Shown: positions 32,291-45,267, counted from the stretch's first letter. The stretch: DNA of 64,000 bases from Ancistrus triradiatus (GCA_025084515.1 JAJAGP010000271.1:186001-250000); one strand, 5' to 3'. Notes: a model not told the origin generated them from the letters alone. Made by a program: numbers and translations.

Positions 32291-33783
32291 GGACAAACAA
32301 AGGAGTACTACTTACAATAGGAAAGGCACATCCACTTACGAACACCATTTACAGCTTGGTACAAGTAAGCAGTGTATTTCACAGTCACATACACAAACAC
32401 GAGCAACTGGCACCAAAAAGTCTCTAAACACTTCAACCGTGTTAGAACAGTCTCTAGTCCAAATGTGAGCTAATGAGCAAGTGAGCCACACAACCGGTAA
32501 GGTATGGACTTCCACTCTTTAACTCCCGCCTCTGCTCGTGGATCCACAGCGTTGACTGTTGAGTTGACGTCCAGAGTTAAAAGACAGATTTTTATTTCCT
32601 GATACATTTTTTTAATATTATTTAAGACCTCGGATGCAAGTGACCAGACGTTGTTCAGATGGTTAGTAAATGGCGTTTACCTATAGAGGCATTTCACTAC
32701 TGAGCTCATACTTTTGGCTTCTGTACAGAGATGGATAAAGCAAGCTCCATCATTTGACCAATCAGGATCAGGAGGTGGCTCCAATTCTCCATCAATCCTG
32801 TTGGGTGAAAGCTCTCCCTATTTTATTAGCTGCTACATTTAATTTTCCAGAGTGTGTTTGGGCAGTTAAAGGTGCCAGGTTGGTGGAGCTGACACTATCC
32901 CCCTGAGCCACCAGCATGCACGTGTTTTGGAGGTGTGGCTTTGAAGGGAACAATGATGGAAAAAATCAAGGCAGGAACACACCCTTGACAGGGTGCCTAT
33001 ACATTGCAAAGCATCACACACTCATCCTTTCTAGCATGTTCCAGAAGATGCCAAACTACATGGTAACCAGAAATAAATACTGAGTACTAGTAAGTTTTAG
33101 TCCCAGGAGCTGTACCAACAATACCAAGCACCAACATCAGACCAGTCTCCATGCCATGCCATGTTTTTCCAAAATCCATTTTTTCCACAGCAGCACTAGC
33201 TGGACCCACCTCAACAAGGCATTTATCCATGTGCCATTTCAGACGTATATTAAATCTGCACTGGCAAAATCTGTATTAATTAATCCAGGAACAAAGCCAG
33301 AGCTTTCCTTTAACAACCAGCCCTGGAAAATGTGAGCCACTTCTCCCATCACACTTCTTTTTCCTTGTAAAGCCCTTGCTTGAGACTTCACAGCATTGCA
33401 TAGATGCAAAGTTCTCAGCTCAGAGCCTGAACACCCACTGAGGAGAGAAAAACAACGTGCGTTACTCAGTACTAATTAAAACTTAAACAGTGGCATGTGC
33501 CTTCGTTGGCTATGACGAGTGCTTGTCGGCTCATGTTTTATTTACACCTAAAAACATCTTTATGACTCAATGTTGTCATGGGAAGACTTGATGTGGTTCC
33601 CAGAATGTCCCTGTAGCTGGAAGGTGTCACACCTCTGCCTTGAAAAAGGAACTGCCTTCTATTTCAGCATGTTTATCACCTGTATCAGGACATCAGCGTC
33701 CTACTCAATCGACAAAAGTAGAAATAGTAAGATACCAAAACATCATTTAAGTGAAGCGAGAAACTGACAAACTTTCGCCCTAC

Positions 33784-34013
33784 CTGCTGCCGTGTCCTGT
33801 AATTATTGGATGACTTTGAGAGTTGCAGTGTTGTCCTCATCTGATGTTCCACTAGCTGAACATTCATGAGCTGTGCAGGGGGAGTTGGCTTGGCTCACCC
33901 CTCACACTCCTCCTCCTATAGCTACTGGTCTGGTTCTGACACACACCAGAAGAGGCGCCCTATAAAGGACGGCCTGTCTCATGTTTTCTCTAAGCTTGCA
34001 AAGCTGGGCGTGG
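33784..34013 (-). promoter_or_regulatory. tns1: candidate internal tns1 promoter and first exon
   Basis: On the minus strand a CACCC/KLF-type box (CCACGCCC, 34006-34013) is followed 38 bp later by CCTTTATAGG (33959-33968). That sequence is a perfect CArG box and also TATA-like. Then come an ATG (33865-33867) and a good donor CAGCAG|gtaggg at 33784. The 28-codon frame ends in phase 0, while exon w9 needs phase 1. If spliced to w9 this exon would therefore be untranslated or carry an upstream frame. SRF control of tensin-1 in muscle is known family background; use of this site is inference. Confidence 0.35.
33959..33968. promoter_or_regulatory. CArG box (SRF site)
   Basis: CCTATAAAGG matches CC(A/T)6GG with no mismatch. 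It may also act as the TATA element of the candidate promoter around it. Confidence 0.5.
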
Positions 34014-35518
34014 TTTCCTCCTCTTCCAGCCAGGTGACATCACAGTCTACGTATGTCTCTTCCAGACTCTCGCGCTCATTCTTTAAGCAAGACCCAACGG
34101 TATACCAGACACAAACCCATAATCACGCAGACTCAAATGCCAAATTATATGCACGAGTCTCTGAATCTATACAGTCCCAGATATTCGCAGGAGGCAGCCA
34201 GCTCTAGACAAGCAGAGAAAAAGGGCGAAACTGTAGTTCCTGAGCGAACAGTTTCACATACGTCATGCAGCAGACATAACTGCTCCAGCATGGGCTCCGT
34301 TTTGGAGCCAGTTGGCCATTTAAAGGACCATTTGGCCTGCACGCCATGGAAAAGTTTCCTCCCATTCAGTTCTAAAAAATGAACAGGAGCAGCTCAACAA
34401 AAAAGCGATTCTTAAATGAGAGCCCAAAAAAGAGGAAACAAGGTCCGATTGAAATGACTGAAAGAAAACAGGAGTCGTTTCCACCGTGTGCATGTTATGT
34501 GATTTGAGAAGAGACACGCAACAGGTCAGCGCATTGCGCTTGCAGACTATGTCTCAGATTATCACTATGCAAATAGCAGTTCCAAGACCAGGTCCAGACA
34601 TGAATGTACTGACTGCGAGACCATGCCCGACTCCTAGCGTGCCTTGATTTAAAATGAAGCCTTCATGCAGGCCAATCTGGCAACACCATAGCCACCCAGG
34701 ATCACGCAACACAGAGGTGAAGCCTTTTCTGTGGCAGACAAAACATGCCTGCAAACCTAGGAGAAGACCAAACTAAGCAAAGAAACCAAAACTGCAGTTT
34801 TTCAAAGCGAACACACAAATACACAACCTTCCTAATGTATCTGAAGCTGATTCCTCTAATTCAAGCTTTCCCACTAATTTCAGGTACCAGGTTGCAACAA
34901 ATGCATAGACTCTTGGTAGTTGTGTAACACTACTGTATATAGCTTAAATTTGAGTTCACAACACAGGCTTATTGGGATAAAGGTATTAAGTCATGTGGTT
35001 CGGTCAGACTGATGAATGCTTCGTGTGGGAATGAAAACCTCGAAGGCAGGTAATGATTTCCAGGGGAGTTCCACAATATTAAGCTCAGTGTTGGTTTAAG
35101 AGTGGAAAAGTAGTGTCTTATGTTGAACCCTGGATAAAAAAACGTAGCTTTACTTATAGCAATGATTTACGAGCACAGCAGGAGAGCTGTGTGTATGAGT
35201 GTGTATATACTGTACTGATGTGTGCGAGCCAGATTTATACTGTTTGTTCTTTATTGGAAACTCTTAACAGCCAGCAGGCAGAACTCTATTTACTTTCCAC
35301 ATTAATTCATTGATGTCCACTGATGGTGAGTCAATGGCTAAACCATTAAGCACCCTTGATCTCAAACACAAAGGTTCAGGTAGTTCTCAAGGACTTGATT
35401 CTGGCTCAGATCCAGTGTCAGTCTGCACACTGACCTTGTGTCCACAACCAAAGAAATTTTAAAGAAAAATAGTTTAGCTTAATTGTGAATGCAAGTCGCA
35501 AAACATTAGGTGATAATA

Positions 35519-35990
35519 TACAGTATAAAAGTCTCAGGTCACCATTAGATTGTTTTAGCAATGGTATAATGACCATATATAATTATTTCTCAATATCTTT
35601 ATTAGAATACAGCCAGAAAATACAGTAAATTTGTATGTAGTATTAGAAATCTGAAAAACAGTTTCTGTAGACTGCAGTGCAAAGTATAGTGTGACCTCCC
35701 CTTACACTTGAACAACAGCAGCATCTGGCAGCTTCATCGAGAGGCCAAGATGACCCTTTCTTGACCACGAATGGTCTTTTTGGAAGAGAAGCAGCCAAGA
35801 AACCACTTTTTTTGGAAGGGAAATAGGATAAAGAGCTAACAAATGCTAAAGCTCACAAAGTGGAATTTAGACAAATCAAAATTTTAAATTTTTGGGTCCA
35901 ATCTTCAACAATACGTTATATATGGTCATTATACCATTGCTTAAACAACAAATCCAAAGGTGACCTAAAACATTTACATAGTACTGTCTA
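35519..35990 (+). mobile_element. Tc1-type derivative, copy E
   Basis: Both ends present (acagtataaaagtctcaggtcaccattagat ... ggtgacctaaaacatttacatagtactgt) with the family interior, including ggcagcttcatcgagaggcc and ccactttttttggaaggg. The SINE at 35993 abuts its right end. Confidence 0.8.
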
Positions 35991-35992
35991 TG

Positions 35993-36335
35993 TACATTTA
36001 CATTCACAGCATTTAGCAGACATCTTTGTCCAGACAGACTTACAATTAAATCAAGGAACTTGCTCAAGGGCCCAAAAGTGACAGCTTGGTCTTACTGAAC
36101 CCACAACTTCCTGACCACTGACACAATACAGACTAAACCTCTTTAGCATAACTGAGTCAGAGGCATTGCTGATGCAAAGCAAGATTCAAGAGGTAGATTT
36201 TGGGTTATTTCCTGTTTGTGCCAGTCATAGCTGTTGAAATGAGCAATTGAGGGTTAAGTTTCTTGCTCAATGACCCAACTCACACCCCTCAGGTTAGTAA
36301 TCCAGAACCTTAACCACTGATCCCATACCACCTCT
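35993..36335 (-). mobile_element. SINE tail and second SINE fragment
   Basis: 35993-36130 reads tacatttacattcacagcatttagcagacatctttgtccag then ttgctcaagggccc, a minus-strand SINE. 36225-36335 repeats the 'gggttaagtttcttgctcaatgaccca...aaccttaaccactgatcc' half of the same family. Confidence 0.65.
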
Positions 36336-37185
36336 AACTGGATCTTGCTATATAAACCACAATTGTTCTCTGGTCTTAACCTATTTATATGATTTTCTCT
36401 ATCATATCAAGCGGAAAAATGCACCTTAGGGGTACAGTATGTATTAGCCAACTGGTTTCAAATATTGCAATGCAGAAACAACAGTTCATGAACTATGAAA
36501 TCTATGAAATCTGTATTATAACTGATTTCTTATAGTTACTCAGGAGTGCCAAAGCTCAGGTTTTGTGACAAAACAAACAGCATGGTGGTGCCATGTTACA
36601 TGGCGTAATTATTGCAAGCTAGGTAAGGCACCAGGAATGCCAACAGGTCCCTAAAGATTAGGATATTTCGTTTTCAGTAACTACATATTCCCAAAAGAGG
36701 AAGCAATCCTGAGGTATGACACATTATACCACACAGGCATGTTAAAGACCTTAGAGAGCCCACACCAGTCATAAGTAAGGTATTTGTGAGGTAAAATAAA
36801 CCGGAGCTTTCATATAACACTAAGCCAACCCACAATAGCATCAAGTTAATGAGAGGAAATGACTGTAAATTTGGAGAACTTTCAATTTTCCCAATGCTAT
36901 TACAACAGAAACCAAAAAATTCCAATTAAATTATGTTCTAGGACATCAACCCAAGACAAAAAGACGAATAGGAATACATGTAGAGAATTCATGAGCTGCT
37001 ATTTAAAAGGCTGGGGGATCTAATCCCAGCGCTATCAAGCTGCCACCATTGGGCACTCCCCTCCCCTCCAGGGGATTCTGCATTATAACTGATCTGACCT
37101 CAACTTGTTAACAAGCTGGAAAAGATGAAGAAGGGAATGTTGTTGTACGTGTAATTTACATTTATAGCATTTAACAGACTACATA

Positions 37186-37534
37186 CTGCAGAGGCAAGTA
37201 TTTAGTCTGACCTCTCCTTACACTTGAGCAATAGCAACATCTGGCAGCTTCATTGGAATGCCAAGTTGCCCCTTCTACAGTATGAAGAAGTTTAATCAGG
37301 AATGGTCACAGCCAAGAATCCACTTTTTCGGAAGGGGAACAGGGTGAAAAGGCTAAGATATGCTAAAGCTCACAAAGACTGGACTGAACTTCAGTGGAAA
37401 AGAGAATTATGGAGTGGCGAATCCAAATTTAAAATTTTTAGGTCCAATTGTTGACAATTTGCTATATATATCGTTATTATACCATTGCTAAAACAACAAA
37501 TCTCATGGTGGCCTTAGACTTTTGCACAGTGCTG
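37186..37534 (+). mobile_element. Tc1-type derivative, copy F (left end lost)
   Basis: Family interior from 'ggcaagtatttagtctgacctctcc' through 'gaattatggagtggcgaatccaaatttaaaatttt' to a complete right end gtggccttagacttttgcacagtgctgta. A SINE tail piece (37150-37182) replaces the left end. Confidence 0.78.
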
Positions 37535-38762
37535 TATCATTCAAGAATGGTCTGGATGTCTGGATATTAAAGCCTGGAAAACAGCTACTAGAAGCAACTC
37601 ATGCTATGTGGTCACTTACTCCAATTCTGCTCCTGGACACTAAATTATGCAACATGCTACAGTGATTTGGAGTTAGGTGGAAAAGTACAGGAAACTCATG
37701 ACGTGTAGTAACAGAATATAGTGACTGTATCAGTCAGAATGTCATGGTTGAACACAAAGCAGACAAGCTTGAAATGTTCCAGTCCAGCGAGTGTATTCCA
37801 AGTGCACCTGTACTAAGAGTGAAGAACAGCAGCGTATGTGCACCGACACTTGTAGTATCACATGACAAGTGCCAGAGTAGAAGATGTAAAGAGAGTGGAT
37901 AGGCAAGGTGCGCAACGAAATGCTCCCACCAAGCGCAACTTGAATTCTAATACTCCATTCACTTTACCCCTTTGTGTGGTTAAAAGACATGATCGGATGC
38001 TTCGAAGTCCTGAAATAACTCCACACTGCTCAGTAAGCACTTCAAACTCTCACCCATGATCTCTAGTTGCCTTAATAGCAGCTTTTAAGCACAGCACATT
38101 AAATATACATTAAAGATGTTTTACACCGTGCACTTTTGCGGCAGGGTTGAAAAGGCCTGGAAGCCACCAGGTGGAGAAAAATGCTCCAGTGTGGCAGGGT
38201 GAGGTAAGACATTCCTCCTGTGGGACGTGCTGAATGTGGCTTCACCAGCACAGCTCAAAGAGCTCTTTGTGTGTATTCATGGATTGAAAGACCGCAAAAG
38301 GACACGACTAGATGTTCCCCTTTCTTCTATTCAGAGGTCAAATACCTCTAACAATTCAGTTAGGAGGAGATCAACCATGAGATGACACCTTTGCAGCTTC
38401 TCTAAATTCTTTCACTCGCATTTTTGGCTGGAAATTCAATGAACTGGGCATCAACAGTCTTTAATATCCATCAGACTTGCCAAGCAAAGTAATTAATGAT
38501 GTCGCTGTGTCTATCGATAGCAGACACTGACCAAGGCTTCAGTTTCTTGTTTAATGCCAAATGTTTCATTAACAGTTATGTAATATTTAAGGAAAGGCAG
38601 TCACGCTCTGTTGAATAGAACTCACACAGACTGTGCAAAGGAAGAAGGAGAGGAATATTGCCAAGCTGCCATTTGGCCATTATGCAAGGCATAAGCAAGG
38701 CCATTATGCCCCTGATGCCTCATTGAAAGAGTAAGTCTACACTTCTGGCTACTGAAAATGTA

Positions 38763-39250
38763 CAGTACCAAGTTAGGTCAACATTCCACCATTAGAATTG
38801 CTGGTTTAGCAATGGGATAATGACTATAGATAATTATTTCTCAGCCTGACATTAGAATACAATCAGAGAAAAACAGAAAATTTGTATGCAGTATCAACAA
38901 ACTGAATAAAATCACAAAAAAACATCTTCTATTGGCTATAGTGGGAAGTATATATTGTGACCTCCCCTTACACTTGAGCAGTAGCAGCATCTAGGAGCTT
39001 CACTGGGATGCCAGGTTGACATAGTCCTACAGTCCAAAGAAGTTTGACCAGCAATGGTCTTTTTGGAAGGATAGCAGCCAGGAAACCACTTTTTGAACCC
39101 TGGTCATACTAAATGCTGACCTTTGATTGCAGAAGGGGTTCTTTTAATTTTGTGTGCATATTTCCTATATTGTATGTTTGTACCTTAATAGAGAGACTGA
39201 GATATGAATTATATATATAGCCAACAGAACGAATTTTGACCTAAAAAAGC
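38763..39250 (+). mobile_element. Tc1-type derivative, copy G (decayed)
   Basis: Left end cagtaccaagttaggtcaacattccaccatta and interior ggagcttcactgggatgcc, gtttgaccagcaatggtctttttgga, aaaccactttttg. The right terminal repeat is badly decayed. Confidence 0.65.
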
Positions 39251-40694
39251 CAGTGTTACCAAGCAAATATAGAGGCAATTTATGGCATACTTAATGTATT
39301 AGATTTAGATTCAATCTAGCATATTACAGGCACAGAGAATACTATAACTCTCCAAGTTCCCACTTAAGAAGCAAAGATTGTGGCCTTTTGGAAGAAACTA
39401 GACTAACATTTTGTTTTCAGAGCGGTGATTGCTTAACGAATCCCTCGCGTCCTACTCTATCTGAACAAATGGGGGAAAAGTGGACAGGGCCAGAGACTCA
39501 TAAATATCAACACCATCACCATCCGTCACAGGTCATCGAAAGCTATGCACAAAAACATTCTGGCCCATGCTAAAGTATGCATGGAGGTCTGGAAAGCATA
39601 AAGGAAATGAGACGACTGTGTATTGTAAAGGCAGAAGAGTCATACAGAGCAGCCCTCTTTGCTCCTGAGCTCATGCTCAGATTTCAAGTGGTGGAGAGAA
39701 TACATAATGGCAGCAGCTGGACATACGGAAAGAACTCAGAAGTAAATGGGACCCTCGGTGATCCCCCATAGTCAAAAAGCCTTTACAAGTGCTAGAAAGA
39801 GTCTTTATTTCTCCAAAGTGCACTGGGTTACTCTTCCCAGACTCTACTAAGGCCAGTACAAAAATACGAAGGCTTCACAAGCGAGGCTCTGTGCCTGTTA
39901 TGTAGTAAAGACGAGAATCTGAAAAATCAGGCATGTTTCAGCCAGCAGACTTTCAGAGCATTATCTGCTCTCTGTTACACAACTCTTAGCTTTCTGAGTT
40001 AAAGCAGAGTAATCTTTAAAGCTCAGATAAACAAATGCAAAACGACGAACAAAATATGATGAAATCGCTTCCGGTGTTAGGAGTCTGCTCGATGGAATGC
40101 AAACAAGTGAATTTCCGACTGTTTTTTTTTTTTTTTTTTAATGCAGAAGCATATAATAATCAAAGTGTTAAAGTAACTTACACAAGACAGGCTTAAATTC
40201 TCAACTCAGTTTGCAGTAGAGAACACATTATGAACTGCTTATTAGTAATACTGAGTAATTCTATAAAATTATACAACTGGGAATCTAGGTGATTTTCTTT
40301 TGCATGCACCTCATTTATAAAACTATGAAACATTTCAGAAAAAAACAATCAGGCCTCATTAATTAAAGAGAGTTTCCAAAGAAATGATTCAAGCCCAGAC
40401 TCAACATGGTAACTCTCCCTCACATAGCATAAACCTCAAAACATGTGGCTATCACAATGCATGTTATGACTCATCATTAACAATAACAAACTACATTTTC
40501 TCTTTTCTCTCCAAGCTTGTGTTCTGGTACCAGTCCCAGCCCTCTATACTAAGATGTTCCTCGGCTTCAGCCCCACTCAAGCTGTTCTTCCGTCAGCAAC
40601 TCCAGCCCACAGAGAGCAGTAACTCACTCCCTCCTCTGGTCGACTGGGGATGCCCTGCCCCCGGGACTTTCCCTGTGACTCTGTGTATCGGACT
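39251..40694. other. intron stretch with no recognised content
   Basis: Two consecutive 61- and 64-codon open frames on the plus strand (39388-39771) show no domain, no splice support and no codon bias I can see. A poly-T run lies at 40121-40139. Treated as non-coding. Confidence 0.5.
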
Positions 40695-40702
40695 ATATTA
40701 TG

Positions 40703-41611
40703 TAGGGCTGCAACAACGAATCGATAAAATTGATAATAATCGATTATTAAAAGTGTCGACAACGAATTTCATTATTGATTCGTTGTGTCACATGATTTGT
40801 GTCCCCCGCCTTATCATATCCGCTTACGTTACTTGCGGCACTTCACGCTGGAAAAAACAATACGAGCGATTGAACGGATCAAGGCGGAGCCGGCGGATGC
40901 GGAATCCTTCAAAATAAGTTAGCGTAAGACTTATTCAATAATTAATGACCGACGCAGAGAAGAAAGTTCGGCTTAGTCCTCAAAAGGTGTAAGGAACTGT
41001 GTGACATGGCAAGCTTTGCAAAAGTGATCTGATCGGTGCTTGATCAGCCCCTTCCCCGAAACGAAACAAAACCTTAGTGATGGGAATTTCGGCTCTTTTT
41101 CAGAGAGCCGGTTTCTTTTGGCTCGGCTTCACTAAAAAGAGTCGGCCTCTTCGGCTCCCAAGTGGCTCTTTAGTTTTTTTTGTAGCTTAATTTTTACCAA
41201 TTATGTGTAAACTGAATTACTAATGTAAAAACACATAAAATAACAGTGTTTGTTATGTATTAATGGTTTTTTTGAGTTATATTCAATGAACACATAAAAT
41301 AAAATACAAAAATGAAGACCCATCTCTTACAAAGGTCCACTCTGTCTCAGGTTTCTGATTTTGTGTAATTATTTGTAAATTTGTCAACTATATACAGGCT
41401 GAAACAAGACATCATCAACCAAACATCACTCAACAACATCTAAATAAAATGTGGCAAAAAAGAAAAAGCAACATCCAGGTTACAGTCTTTAATAAGGATT
41501 ATGAGGGTTTGAATCTTTGGGGGTTGTCCTCCCTCCTTTCTTGTTACGATCTGACCTGTTTTAGAAAAGATTCTCTCTGAGGGGATTTATATATATATAT
41601 ATATATATATC

Positions 41612-41645
<34 letters not shown>

Positions 41646-42272
41646 TATTAATATATAGCCGGAAAAAATGTTGTCAGTCACCGATGATGATATGAAGCTC
41701 ATCAACGCGCAAGTCACACACAATCCGAGTTTTTGTTCCTTTTTGAATTGAGGAACGTAACTGCACACTCGTACATGCAAACCGGAAAGCACGGTTGATG
41801 CTTGTATCGCTGGGAAATGGCAGTTATGGAGTTAGAGACAATCTCCTATGTTGGCCCGGCAGCCAGTCCCTATTATACATATACTCGACTATCCAAGTCC
41901 TGCGGCAAGAATATAGTCCTCTAAAAAGAGAGCGCTTTAGCCAGGAGCATTTGCCATGATAACATTTTCTGGCTTGCAATGCAAAGTTCCTAAAGAAAAA
42001 GCGTAAATGAGTTGTATGTATAAGTTGTATCAGAGATGCACTTATTGTTCTTTATTATTTAATTTGTTGTTTTAATTTATTAATAAATGTAATTTATTAT
42101 TATTCATTTGTTGTAAGCACTTATTTGCTCTGTTATTTAATGTTATATTTCTGAATAAAGACATGGAAAGGTTTTTTTTTGGGGGGGGGGGTTTAAACCG
42201 ATTAATCGATTAATCGAACAAAATTATCGACCGTCTAATCGATTATTAAAATAAACGTTAGTTGCAGCCCTA
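40703..42272. mobile_element. hAT-superfamily non-autonomous transposon with perfect 8-bp TSD
   Basis: The ends TAGGGCTGCAAC...AACG and CGTTAGTTGCAGCCCTA are inverted copies. The 8-bp sequence ATATTATG directly flanks both sides (40695-40702 and 42273-42280), the target size of hAT elements. Sub-terminal text is rich in cgattaat/attaatcgatt repeats. No transposase frame survives in the 1570 bp. Inside it are a second hAT-like fragment with 'gagagccggtttcttttggctcggc' (about 41075-41170), an (AT)n run (41588-41657) and a poly-G run (42181-42191). Confidence 0.88.
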
Positions 42273-42769
42273 ATATTATGGTGATATGCATATTTTTACG
42301 TTATTCTATTCAATATTTCTCTTTCTTATTGGCTTATATGCTGTAGCTAGTAAATGCTCTTTTTTATTATACTCTTCATAATATTTCATTTTCTCTAAAG
42401 TGTTTCATGTTTATTTTTTAAAATGTTATTTTATTTTGAAATATGTTCTCTATGCTGATTTATGTGGTTTCTGTTTATTTAAACTATTACTATGAACTTA
42501 ATTAGATAACTTAATTCTTGTATATAACATCTAAGCCACCCAAGGAGATGGGGTCCCTTTTTGAGTCTTGGTTCTCCCAAGGTTTCTTCCTTATAATGTT
42601 TAGGTAGTTTTTCCTTGCCACTGTCATCCTAGGATTGCTCAATTTGGGATATAATTTTGAAGATAATCTAAAATTGTAAAGATGCTTTGAGAAAATGCTG
42701 CATTATAAAAATCACTATAGACTAAAGCTGACTTGACTTGACTCATCTGGATTTCCTTCTGAATGCAGA

Positions 42770-43010
42770 TCATTCATTCATTCACTTTCTTATCCGTGTA
42801 ATCCTGGACAGGGACACGAGAATTCCGGTGCCTACCCGGTGGCATAGGGCGCAAGGCAGGAACAGCCCTAGAGTGGGTGCCAATCCATCGTAGGGCGCAT
42901 ACACTAACACGCTCATACACACACTACTGGCACTTTAGTGTAATATGTTAACCTAAAGCATGTCTTTGGACTGTGGGAGAAAACAGGAGTACCCGGAGTA
43001 AACCCAGACG
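42770..43010 (+). mobile_element. LINE-like 3' end repeat
   Basis: cattcattcattcactttcttatccgtgtaatcc ... ggtgccaatccatcgtagggcgca ... catgtctttggactgtgggagaaaacaggagtacccggagtaaaccca. The same family recurs at about 62525-62760. I recognise it as a dispersed teleost retroposon end, but the clade assignment (L2-like) is tentative. Confidence 0.55.
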
Positions 43011-43714
43011 GACAGAGCCCACACAGAAACAGAAGACTGTTTTATGGTGTCCCACAATTAGCTTTCCTGAATTTGGATCTCTTATTATTCTGCCTTACAT
43101 ACGTATCTGTGAATCTAAACCAGGCTATACTGCTGTTACAAATAGCATTACAAATAGTATCAGTGTTAGTACTGGACATTTCTACACAGAAATCAGGTTT
43201 TTAAGCACAATAAAGATGTCTCTAATAGTTAAAAGTGTTCTAGTAAGTCACAGACGCCAAGCTCAAAGTCAAGCTTTGTGGGAACAACAAATGGCTCCAG
43301 CTGATACACACACTTTCAGTCCTCCGCAGAGACTGCACATGTCTGTAAATGCCTTCTGCATGCCGAACAAATTGGTGACAATTGCCACTCTCGTGTCTGC
43401 AAAACAACTATAAAAAGTTGGACAGACCACACACACATCCCGCACGTCTAGGTCCGCTGGGAGCAAATGTAAAACGTGCACCTCTGGTGTCATCTGTTAA
43501 CAGGTGGGAACAGTAAAAATGTGGCACCACACGGCCAGCTCTGTTTCTTTGTGGGAACGCTTGTAAAATGTTACAAAGGCATATGGCGTCCGTTCATCAG
43601 CGCAGTCTGCGCTTTTCACAGGCTCGTCTATTCCATATTGTTAAAGATCTCCCGCTTTGAAGGGGTTAACTGGTTCCACATATTGTGTGAACTTAGTTAT
43701 TTATGTAAGAGCGG

Positions 43715-44200
43715 TTCTTTTGCGTGGCGAACCACACCGGCCGCAGCTGTGCTTCAAAAACGCTGTGGTGCTCAGGTCATTTCATAACAGCCACACCGGT
43801 GCAAGCGCTATGCTTTGCTCTCTGGCCGCTGCTCTCGACTCAGCCGCGGTTGGCGTGCTTTCGGTCTGCCTACTCTCTCCTTGTCCTCGGGTCCTTCCAC
43901 CAAGCTAACCACGTCAAAGCAGTCCTTGGACGCGCCAGAGCATATCTCGAGACCCGTCCCTGTGCGGCGCGGTAATGGCGCGGCACGCCCCAGGCGTGGG
44001 TTCGCTGTCAAAGGAGCAGGAAAGGGCATGCCCGTGTCTCGCCTCGCCCACTTCTCTGGTCCCGCGCGCGTACACTTGCCTCTCTCCGGCACGGCCCGCC
44101 GCGCCCGCGGCACACACGGGTGCCCGCGCCGTTTTCGCGCTAACCCTAAAGACCTGGAGCAACCGTCTGAGAGGGGACGCAAGTGAATTGAGATCTGGAG
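43715..44200. promoter_or_regulatory. CpG-rich island inside tns1 intron
   Basis: Abruptly GC- and CpG-rich sequence (cgcgcgcgt, ggcgcggtaatggcgcgg, cgccgcgcccgcgg) in otherwise AT-rich surroundings, about 480 bp. It keeps open frames on both strands because of its composition. Options are an alternative tns1 promoter/first exon, the promoter of an unknown lncRNA, or an inserted GC-rich piece. No clear downstream GTAAG/GTGAG donor on the minus strand was found, so direction is undecided. Confidence 0.45.
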
Positions 44201-45059
44201 CAAGAGTCATCTAAGTGCAAGCACAGTTAATGGCATCGTGACACTCACATGAATATAGAACTGTATAACACACCAAAGTGACTCATGCATCATAATCCCT
44301 CATGTTTCACCTGCCAATACTTCAAAACAGTATTACCATGTGGCTTTGATGGTGATTGTGTAATTACCATCCCGACTGTATCTAAATCCCTGAGTAAAGA
44401 CTGCAGTTACCACATCTTTTTTAAACCGTCAATTAACGTCTAATATAGCAATCATTTAAGGCTGAGAAGAGACTTTCTTAAGCACATGATCATGTAATCA
44501 ACAGCATTTAAGCGCCTAACCTTCGGGAAAAGCTATACCAGACTAAACACGGACAAGTGCATCAACAGCCTACCTGCAGACATCCAATCCACCAGCGTCT
44601 GTCTGTTCCAGCAGATATTCTCTCCCTAAACAGTGCATTCGAGTACAGAAGCTCTGTTTCACTGCCCATCAAGTGACAGCCAAACAAAAAGGGCTTTGGT
44701 ATCTCGAGAGGCTGGAGGAGTTCCCCATGGCTCTCCCACCGCCTCTTACAGTCAGAGCCCATCCCATCCCATCCTATCTCCCTAACACCACACTTTTCTC
44801 GTCCAACTATTCAAACAGCTCTGCGGCCCTGGCACTCTGACAAATATGAGCAGGGATACGGTAAACATGACCCCAGTGAAAGACCATGAGATTTAGGGAA
44901 TTTTGTTGCACCATTAAAAGAAAAAAAAAACATTTTTTTCCATTGAGCAACTTTTTAACCTACTGCTGTAAAACTGGCAGACACAAATGAACTTTACTAA
45001 CAAATGGCAGTGTATTAACAAATATCAGTTATTGTCTGTTCTGGTCAATTACAGCTGCA

Positions 45060-45149
45060 TTTTTTTGAGGATTATTTTGTTATTATTTTTTTTTTTATTA
45101 TTTTTTTTTTTTTGTGAGGTGAAAGTGCTAACAACTGCACCAACATGCA

Positions 45150-45198
<49 letters not shown>

Positions 45199-45234
45199 GT
45201 TATTATTTGTATAATAATAATAATAACATCAACA

Positions 45235-45267
<33 letters not shown>

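Noticed and set aside
33866..34207. 113-codon Ser-rich frame on the plus strand
   Set aside because: No domain and no splice support; it overlaps the promoter-like block, whose signals point to the minus strand.
39388..39771. Two consecutive short plus-strand frames as a possible intronic gene
   Set aside because: No conserved block, signal peptide, splice site or poly(A) signal that would support a transcript.
40384..40917. 177-codon open frame on the plus strand
   Set aside because: It runs across the boundary of the hAT insertion (starts at 40703) and has no recognisable domain, so it is a chance frame.
43808..44214. Four overlapping open frames of 79-131 codons on both strands in the CpG-rich block
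   Set aside because: GC-rich DNA has few stops in every frame. The translations are Arg/Pro/Ala-rich with no domain, and frames are equally open on both strands, so composition explains them.
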